Part shown: piece after piece, positions 13,437-17,997 of the stretch
How the letters are laid out: each line of letters starts with the position of its first letter
Position numbering within the stretch: position 1 is the stretch's first letter
Assembly: GCA_017400415.1 (NCBI GenBank)
Contig: JAFPTE010000006.1
Span: forward strand, 1-17,997
Source: Oscillospiraceae bacterium
GTDB taxonomy: Bacteria > Bacillota > Clostridia > Oscillospirales > Oscillospiraceae
Direction: 5' to 3'
Length of the DNA: 17,997 nt
Position numbers and translations under genes: made by a program
Notes under the pieces: model-generated
What the model was told of the DNA's origin: nothing
The model's input: only the letters and a program-made list of their open reading frames with translations
Databases searched by the model: none

Positions 13437-15635
13437 ATGACTGACACTGAAATCGGAAAAGCATTCACAGGCTGGGAAACGGACGGCATCCTGGGTTCGG
13501 GCACCTTCGGAACCGTCTGCCTGGCCCACACAACGGTGGAGGGCAAGCCTGTCTACGCCGCCGTGAAGGTCATCAGCGCACCGCCCACCCCCGAGGCCAT
13601 TGAAAACGCCGAGAAGCTGGGCATAAGCCGTGACCTGCTGAAGACCTACTTCAACAAAATCAAAAACGACCTGAATTGGGAGCTCACCATGTTCAACACG
13701 GTCACCAGCCCCCATCTGGTCAAGAATGACTCCATCCGCCTGGAGGATATGCCCTCCGCCGGCTGGACGGGCTATATCCGCACCCCGGTGTATACGCCCA
13801 TGGCCGTTTACTTCGACAAGGTGGAAGCCACCGGGGAGGACGCCGCCCGCCTTGGCGCAGAAATGTGCTCCGCCCTGGAGGCCCTGGGGGAGTACGGCAT
13901 GGTCCACGGCGATATAAAGCCGGAAAACGTTCTGGTGGCGGATAACGGCACCTTCCTTCTGGGCGACTTCGGCATAAAGCGCTGCCTGGAAAAGGCGGGC
14001 TCCAGCCTCTTCGGCCTTACCGGCACCGAGTTTGAAGCTCCGGAGCTGGCAGAGGAGAAGACCTATACCCCCGCCGGGGATATCTACTCCCTGGGCGTTC
14101 TCATGAGCTACGTGGCCAATAACTGCGCCCTGACCCTCTCCGGCAGGCCTGGGGACGTGGAGGGCCTGGACCCGGAGCTGAAGGCCATCATTGAGAAGGC
14201 CACGGCCGCTGACCCGGCGGAGCGCTATCAGTCCGCCGCAGAGATGCGCTCGGACATCACCGCCACAAGGCTCTATTCCGGCCGCAGGCCTCAGCGCAGA
14301 GCCGTGGCCGCCGCCGCAGCCTTCGACCTTGTGAAGAAAAACGGCAGCACCATCCGTTCCACCCCTGCCCAGGAGGAGGCTCCTGAGCCCATGGTGGTCA
14401 CAAAGCCGGAGCCGAAGGCGGAGGAGACGGAGCCCCAGGCCCAGCCCGAGAAGAAAAAGAAAAAGCATACCTTTGCCAAGGTGCTGGGGCTCATTGCCGC
14501 CACTGCCGCCTGCGGCGCCCTGGTGTGGTTTGCCGTCAACAATAACCCCCTGAATCTGCCCTCCAATGCAGGCAACCCCGGCTCCTCCGTGGAGGATAAC
14601 AGCCCCGACGACGGCCGGGGCAGCACGGACCCTGCCGGTACCCAGCAGCCGGGCAATAACGACCAGCAGCCCGGAAACAACAACCCCCAGCAGGGCGGCG
14701 ACAACCCGGGCACCAACCCCGGCGGAGATAACCCGGGCACCAACCCCGGCGGCGATAATCCCGGCACCAACCCGGGCACCAACCCCGGCGGCGATAACCC
14801 CGGCCAGAATCCCCCGGAGGATAAGCCGGACCCCAAGCCTGTTGTCTACGGCATTCCCACCTGGACCTGGAACGGCACCCAGGGAGCCTCTGCCACCTTC
14901 TACGACCCCCACGGCTCTGACGCCAAGCAGACCGTGACGGCCGCTGTGACCTCCGCCGTTACCAAGGCCCCCGGCTGCGAGACCGAGGGCACCACCACCT
15001 ATACCGCTGCCGTATCCCTGGACGGCAAGACCTATACGGACGAGAAGACCGAGGCCATTGCCCCCACGGGCCACAGCTACGGCGGACCTAAGTTCCACTG
15101 GGCGGAGGACAACACCGCCTCCGCAGTCTTCACCTGCAAAAACGACTCCTCCCATACCCAGACCGTGAAGGCCGACATGACAAGCCAGACCACCGAGGCC
15201 CAGCCCGGGGTGGAGGGCAAGACCGTCTACACCGCAGCGGTTTATTTCCAGGACAGGAATTACACCGATACAAGGACCGTTGTTATTCCCGCTCTTCCCG
15301 TGGAGCATACGGACCCGGAGCCTCAGCCCCAGGAGAAGTTTCCCGGCACCTTCGACCCCAAGGGCTATGTGCTTTCCTTCTCCGCCGAGAGGCTCATTGA
15401 GCGCTCCGATCTGGAGGGAATGGACGCCGAAACCACCCGCTATGCCCTCAACGAGATATACGCCCGCCACGGCTACATTTTCACAAGCGAGAAGTTCATC
15501 AATTACTTCGCAGCCAAGGAATGGTACACCCCCACAGAGGCCCATCAAAGCAATGTGACGAAAAACTTTAGCGAAATAGAGAGTCAAAACGTCAAGACAC
15601 TTATTGCATATGAGAAGGAAATGGGGTATAAATAA
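13437..15635 (+). CDS. Transmembrane Ser/Thr protein kinase with C-terminal YARHG domain
   Basis: A 732-residue membrane kinase. Residues about 12-285 are a Hanks-type kinase: glycine loop G-S-G-T-F-G-T-V (20-27), Lys44 in A-A-V-K, catalytic loop H-G-D-I-K-P-E-N (157-164), Asp177 in D-F-G, and G-T-E-F-E-A-P-E (196-203) in place of the usual G-T-P-x-Y-x-A-P-E. A basic stretch K-K-K-K-K-H precedes one membrane span (349-367). Outside come a Gly/Asn/Pro/Gln-rich linker with nine-residue repeats, two related beta-rich modules (about 470-545 and 548-622) and a YARHG domain (about 650-705, Y-A-R-H-G at 675-679). There are no PASTA repeats. The start is ATG 13437, with AAGGAG 10 nt upstream; an in-frame ATG at 13314 inside polC is unlikely. 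No partner phosphatase is nearby. The ligand and substrates are unknown. Confidence 0.9.
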   Translation: MTDTEIGKAFTGWETDGILGSGTFGTVCLAHTTVEGKPVYAAVKVISAPPTPEAIENAEKLGISRDLLKTYFNKIKNDLNWELTMFNTVTSPHLVKNDSIRLEDMPSAGWTGYIRTPVYTPMAVYFDKVEATGEDAARLGAEMCSALEALGEYGMVHGDIKPENVLVADNGTFLLGDFGIKRCLEKAGSSLFGLTGTEFEAPELAEEKTYTPAGDIYSLGVLMSYVANNCALTLSGRPGDVEGLDPELKAIIEKATAADPAERYQSAAEMRSDITATRLYSGRRPQRRAVAAAAAFDLVKKNGSTIRSTPAQEEAPEPMVVTKPEPKAEETEPQAQPEKKKKKHTFAKVLGLIAATAACGALVWFAVNNNPLNLPSNAGNPGSSVEDNSPDDGRGSTDPAGTQQPGNNDQQPGNNNPQQGGDNPGTNPGGDNPGTNPGGDNPGTNPGTNPGGDNPGQNPPEDKPDPKPVVYGIPTWTWNGTQGASATFYDPHGSDAKQTVTAAVTSAVTKAPGCETEGTTTYTAAVSLDGKTYTDEKTEAIAPTGHSYGGPKFHWAEDNTASAVFTCKNDSSHTQTVKADMTSQTTEAQPGVEGKTVYTAAVYFQDRNYTDTRTVVIPALPVEHTDPEPQPQEKFPGTFDPKGYVLSFSAERLIERSDLEGMDAETTRYALNEIYARHGYIFTSEKFINYFAAKEWYTPTEAHQSNVTKNFSEIESQNVKTLIAYEKEMGYK
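14694..14813 (+). repeat. In-frame 27-bp tandem repeat in the kinase linker
   Basis: Three copies of a 27-bp unit encoding G-G-D-N-P-G-T-N-P run from 14694 to 14774. A partial G-T-N-P unit follows (14775-14786), then a degenerate copy G-G-D-N-P-G-Q-N-P (14787-14813). Length changes in whole units would keep the frame, so copy number may vary between strains. In the protein it forms a flexible stalk just outside the membrane. Confidence 0.85.
15604..15632 (+). promoter_or_regulatory. Probable promoter for glyA inside the end of the kinase gene
   Basis: TTGCAT (15604-15609) and TATAAA (15627-15632) are separated by 17 nt, and the -10 overlaps the last kinase codons. The local sequence is clearly more AT-rich than the rest of the kinase gene. 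It would start transcription near 15639, about 31 nt before the glyA ATG. Confidence 0.45.
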
Positions 15636-15669
15636 GTGGAGCAAAAATTTAACACCAAGGAGCTATGCG

Positions 15670-16923
15670 ATGTATAAAGAGATGATGGACAGTATCGGGT
15701 TTGTGGCAGCCTCAGATCCGGAGCTCAGCCAGGCCATGGGCCGTGAGCTCAAAAGGCAGAGAGACAACATTGAGCTTATCGCCAGCGAGAATATCGTGAG
15801 CCCCGCGGTTATGGCGGCCATGGGCAGCGTGCTCACCAACAAGTATGCCGAGGGCTATCCCGGCCACAGATACTATGGCGGCTGCGCCTATGTGGACGAG
15901 GTTGAGACCCTGGCCATACAGAGAGCCTGCAAGCTCTTCGGTGCAAAGTTCGCCAACGTGCAGCCCCACTCCGGCGCCCAGGCCAATCTGGCGGTGTACT
16001 TCGCCCTCCTTGAGGCCGGCGACACGGTCATGGGCATGGATCTGAGCCAGGGCGGCCATCTGACCCACGGCTCTCCCGCCAATATGAGCGGCAAATACTA
16101 TAACTTCGTGGCCTACGGCGTCACGGATGAGGGCAGGATCGACTATGACGGCCTTGCCAAGCAGGTCGCCAAGGTCCGTCCCAAGCTTCTGGTGGCCGGC
16201 GCCTCCGCCTATCCCAGAGCCCTTGACTTCGCCCGCCTGGCAGATATTGCCCACGGCTACGGCGCCATGCTCATGGTGGATATGGCCCACATTGCGGGCC
16301 TTGTGGCCGGCGGACAGCACATGAATCCGGTGCCCTATGCGGACGTTGTGACCACCACCACCCATAAGACCCTCCGGGGCCCCAGAGGCGGCCTTATACT
16401 GACCAATAACCCCTACATCGCAAAGCGCATCAATTCCGCCATCTTCCCCGGCACCCAGGGCGGCCCTCTGGAGCACGTTATCGCCGCCAAGGCAGTCTGC
16501 TTCAAGGAGGCCCTGGAGCCCAGCTTCGCCGACTATGCCAGGGCCATCGTGGAAAACGCCCGGGCCATGGCCGCCAGGCTTACTCAGCGGGGCGTGAAGC
16601 TGGTTTCCGGCGGCACCGATAACCACCTGATGCTGGTTGACCTGACCGACAGCGACGTTACGGGCAAGGAGCTGGAGCGGAGGCTTGATGAGGTGCACAT
16701 CACCGCCAACAAGAACACCGTTCCCGGCGAGAAGCGCTCCGCCTTCGTCACCAGCGGCGTCCGCCTGGGCACTCCCGCCGTCACCACAAGAGGCATGGGC
16801 GCCTCTGAGATGGTGGAGATAGCGGACTGCATTGCAGACTGCATCTTTGATTATGAGGGCAAGAAGGAAGACATTCTGGCCCGGGTGGCGTCCCTGACCG
16901 CCAGATTCCCCCTCTATGAATAA
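15670..16923 (+). CDS. glyA: Serine hydroxymethyltransferase
   Basis: A cytoplasmic PLP enzyme interconverting serine plus tetrahydrofolate with glycine plus methylene-tetrahydrofolate, the main one-carbon source for purines, thymidylate and methionine. The 417-residue length is standard. Motifs are I-E-L-I-A-S-E-N, N-K-Y-A-E-G-Y-P-G-x-R-Y-Y-G-G, V-Q-P-H-S-G-A-Q-A-N, G-G-H-L-T-H-G, M-V-D-M-A-H-I-A-G-L-V-A-G, and the PLP lysine at 233 in T-T-T-T-H-K-T-L-R-G-P-R-G-G. ATG 15670 has AAGGAG 7 nt upstream, which makes it a better start than the in-frame ATG at 15604. It has its own probable promoter and is closed by the terminator at 16929-16959, so it may be a single-gene unit plus readthrough from the kinase. 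Confidence 0.98.
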   Translation: MYKEMMDSIGFVAASDPELSQAMGRELKRQRDNIELIASENIVSPAVMAAMGSVLTNKYAEGYPGHRYYGGCAYVDEVETLAIQRACKLFGAKFANVQPHSGAQANLAVYFALLEAGDTVMGMDLSQGGHLTHGSPANMSGKYYNFVAYGVTDEGRIDYDGLAKQVAKVRPKLLVAGASAYPRALDFARLADIAHGYGAMLMVDMAHIAGLVAGGQHMNPVPYADVVTTTTHKTLRGPRGGLILTNNPYIAKRINSAIFPGTQGGPLEHVIAAKAVCFKEALEPSFADYARAIVENARAMAARLTQRGVKLVSGGTDNHLMLVDLTDSDVTGKELERRLDEVHITANKNTVPGEKRSAFVTSGVRLGTPAVTTRGMGASEMVEIADCIADCIFDYEGKKEDILARVASLTARFPLYE

Positions 16924-16928
16924 AACCT

Positions 16929-16959
16929 ATGGGGCTGCTGAGAAGCAGCCCCATTTTTC
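16929..16959 (+). terminator. Intrinsic terminator after glyA
   Basis: An 11-bp perfect stem, ATGGGGCTGCT (16929-16939) with AGCAGCCCCAT (16944-16954), carries a GAGA tetraloop and is followed directly by TTTTC. It begins 6 nt after the glyA stop. Confidence 0.93.
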
Positions 16960-16960
16960 A

Positions 16961-16989
16961 TTGACAAAGGGAGTAAAAAAGTATAAAAT
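16961..16989 (+). promoter_or_regulatory. Sigma-A promoter for the DUF896 gene and tRNA-Leu
   Basis: A perfect TTGACA (16961-16966) is followed at 17-nt spacing by TAAAAT (16984-16989). It lies immediately downstream of the glyA terminator and about 24 nt before the next start codon. Confidence 0.8.
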
Positions 16990-17012
16990 GGTGCTTCAGT
17001 GGAGGTGACAAG

Positions 17013-17186
17013 ATGGAACAGAGCAGGATAGACCGTATTTCCGAGCTGAGCCGCATTGCCCGTGAGCGGGTCCTTACGGAGGAGGAGCTTAAGGAGAGGG
17101 CGGAGCTGAGGGCAGAGTACATCGCCGCAGTTAAGAAAAATCTTGAGGGCCAGCTGGAGGGCCTTCGCTATACGCCAAAGAAATAA
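17013..17186 (+). CDS. DUF896 (YnzC-type) small protein
   Basis: A 57-residue protein starting at ATG 17013 with GGAGGTG (17001-17007) upstream. The sequence pattern R-I-x-x-I-S-E-L-S-R-I-A-R-E-R-V-L-T-E-E-E-L-K-E-R-A-E-L-R-A-E-Y-I-A-A-V-K matches the DUF896/YnzC family. These are short two-helix bundles with the L-T-x-E-E-x-x-E-x-x-x-L-R-x-E-Y-I core. The B. subtilis member YnzC lies near SOS-regulated genes, but the molecular role is not established. It has no signal peptide or membrane segment and is highly charged. It sits between a promoter and tRNA-Leu and is probably cotranscribed with the tRNA, as there is only a 9-nt gap and no terminator between them. Confidence 0.9.
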   Translation: MEQSRIDRISELSRIARERVLTEEELKERAELRAEYIAAVKKNLEGQLEGLRYTPKK

Positions 17187-17195
17187 CGTCAATAT

Positions 17196-17282
17196 GCGGG
17201 TATGGTGGAACAGGCAGACACCGCAGACTTAAAATCTGCCGCCCTAAAAAGCGTGCCGGTTCGAATCCGGCTACCCGCACCA
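17196..17282 (+). tRNA. tRNA-Leu (anticodon UAA), CCA encoded
   Basis: The acceptor stem GCGGGTA pairs with TACCCGC (17272-17278), followed by discriminator A and encoded CCA. The anticodon arm GCAGA-CTTAAAA-TCTGC gives anticodon TAA. There is a long class-II variable arm of the leucine type, and the T-loop reads GGTTCGAATCC. All arms are intact over 87 nt. Confidence 0.97.
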
Positions 17283-17289
17283 TATAAGG

Positions 17290-17325
17290 ACTCCTACTTT
17301 GATACAAAGTGGGAGTTCTTCTTTT
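17290..17325 (+). terminator. Intrinsic terminator after tRNA-Leu
   Basis: ACTCCTACTTTG (17290-17301) pairs with CAAAGTGGGAGT (17305-17316) with one G-U pair and an ATA loop, followed by a T-rich tail. It begins 8 nt after the tRNA end. Confidence 0.88.
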
Positions 17326-17334
17326 TGCACCCAC

Positions 17335-17384
17335 GAACCCTCAATAGCCTATGTTGCAAGGGCTTTTGAGGGTTCTTTTATTTT
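17335..17384 (+). terminator. Second terminator-like nested hairpin
   Basis: GAACCCTCAA (17335-17344) pairs with TTGAGGGTTC (17366-17375) around a loop that contains an inner AGCC/GGCT pair. TTTTATTTT follows the stem. It may act as a backup terminator or may belong to the repeat-rich accessory edge that starts here. Confidence 0.6.
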
Positions 17385-17470
17385 CTGCCGTTGCCCCGCA
17401 TAGAGGTCAGTCTGACGCCGGCGAACATGTCCTGGCAGTCTGCTTGCTACACACGGCAACGGCAAGAAAA
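17381..17470. repeat. 15-bp imperfect inverted repeat with a 59-nt loop
   Basis: TTTTCTGCCGTTGCC (17381-17395) is the reverse complement of GGCAACGGCAAGAAAA (17455-17470) except for one bulged base. The loop contains further small palindromes (GTCAG-T-CTGAC, CGCCGGCG). No convincing coding sequence is seen here. It could be a remnant of a small mobile element or a structured RNA. Confidence 0.5.
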
Positions 17471-17507
17471 ATGGGTGCAACGGTTTTAGCCGAAATGCAC
17501 CCATTTT
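17468..17507 (-). terminator. Bidirectional hairpin, probable terminator for the leftward gene
   Basis: AAAATGGGTGCA (17468-17479) is the exact reverse complement of TGCACCCATTTT (17496-17507). On the minus strand the stem is followed by TTTTTCTT and lies about 58 nt after the stop of the minus-strand gene at 17565. On the plus strand a T-rich tail also follows. Confidence 0.6.
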
Positions 17508-17564
17508 ATATCTATTCTTATTTCATCCCATTAATCGTGTGCGAGGCGATACAGGCAATCATCA

Positions 17565-17997
17565 TTAGCTCAGCACATTTCTAGCATAGTCCTTTGCAAC
17601 ATCGAGTAGTTTATACTTCCGAGGATTCTGATTGACCTTTTCAAACCAATCAGGTCTTCTGGCAAACACGTCTTCAATCTGTTTCTTTTCAGCATGCTCC
17701 CCAAGTGCATCAAGCATTATCTGTTGAATATCATGTATAGAGAAAACTTTTTGATAGTTTTCCTCATCTGACAAAAACAACAGCGGTATCATCCGCGCTT
17801 TAAAGTCCATTTTACTGGATAGACTTACAACGTCCGGATGTTTGGATATTATCTTATTTCCAACAGAAACTGGCACCTTCTTTTGGGATGGCGTTTTCCG
17901 ATTACGCGGTTGCTTCTTATCTACTTTTTTCTTTTTACCACTTGTAGGGACATTTGTCATCATGATTGCAGCCGTAGGCAAGACTTCTGATCCGAAG
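17565..17997 (-). CDS. Hypothetical protein, C-terminal part, runs off the window
   Basis: The frame is open from the right window edge to the stop at 17565, about 143 residues. A TTG at 17981 and ATGs at 17963 and 17960 are possible starts, but none has a Shine-Dalgarno, so I think the true start lies beyond the window. The visible part has a very basic, low-complexity stretch of Lys, Pro and Arg (G-K-K-K-K-V-D-K-K-Q-P-R-N-R-K). A compact domain of about 75 residues follows, with the pattern M-I-P-L-L-F-L, F-S-I-H-D-I-Q-Q-I-M, Q-I-E-D-V-F-A-R-R-P-D-W-F-E and N-P-R-K-Y-K-L-L-D-V-A-K-D-Y-A. The helical spacing suggests a winged-helix-like fold (inference). I do not recognise the family. The DNA is much more AT-rich than the rest of the window, as expected for transferred DNA beside a tRNA gene. 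Confidence 0.6.
   Translation of the reverse strand, partial: FGSEVLPTAAIMMTNVPTSGKKKKVDKKQPRNRKTPSQKKVPVSVGNKIISKHPDVVSLSSKMDFKARMIPLLFLSDEENYQKVFSIHDIQQIMLDALGEHAEKKQIEDVFARRPDWFEKVNQNPRKYKLLDVAKDYARNVLS

Noticed and set aside
13284..15644. 786-codon minus-strand frame, Gly/Val/Leu-rich
   Set aside because: It is antisense to the kinase gene, whose catalytic motifs are intact. The low-complexity translation is typical of an antisense shadow.
17351..17584. 77-codon plus-strand frame
   Set aside because: It starts inside a terminator-like hairpin, has no Shine-Dalgarno, and crosses the inverted repeats and the end of the opposite gene.

Overview
The window is a chromosomal piece of a GC-rich member of the Firmicutes, most likely a gut-type Clostridia (Oscillospiraceae-like). 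Evidence: it encodes a Gram-positive-type PolC replicative polymerase, MEP-pathway isoprenoid enzymes (Dxr, IspG), a YnzC-type DUF896 protein, a MecA-like adaptor, strong AGGAGG-type ribosome binding sites and sigma-A-like promoters. Species cannot be named from sequence alone.

Left edge, minus strand (1-1962): a compact translation-quality-control cluster. In transcription order it reads MecA-like adaptor, smpB, cyclophilin-type peptidyl-prolyl isomerase, two strong hairpins, then ssrA (tmRNA). The tmRNA has its 5' end at about 291 and runs off the window at base 1. It explains the otherwise puzzling left edge. SmpB and tmRNA together rescue stalled ribosomes and tag the nascent peptide for degradation.

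1963-2236 is a divergent promoter region. It holds a minus-strand promoter for the adaptor/smpB cluster, a plus-strand promoter for pyrH, an 8-bp direct repeat, and a short pyrH leader able to fold over its own Shine-Dalgarno sequence.

2237-15635, plus strand: one long, tightly packed gene run: pyrH, a putative lipoprotein, frr, uppS, cdsA, dxr, rseP, ispG, polC and a transmembrane Ser/Thr kinase. It joins UMP phosphorylation, ribosome recycling, isoprenoid and undecaprenyl synthesis, phospholipid synthesis, intramembrane proteolysis and DNA replication. The order matches the classical Firmicutes pyrH-frr-uppS-cdsA-dxr-rseP-(proS)-polC run, with a lipoprotein inserted between pyrH and frr and ispG where proS usually sits. 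The kinase combines a cytosolic kinase domain, one membrane span, an Asn/Pro/Gly repeat linker, two beta-rich modules and a C-terminal YARHG domain.

15670-17282: glyA with its own likely promoter and a textbook terminator, then a sigma-A promoter driving a 57-residue DUF896 protein and tRNA-Leu(UAA), ended by a terminator. Beyond the tRNA (17283-17997) the DNA turns AT-rich. It holds several nested inverted repeats and the C-terminal part of an unrecognised minus-strand gene that runs off the window. This looks like the edge of an accessory region beside a tRNA gene. No CRISPR array, rRNA or complete insertion sequence was seen.
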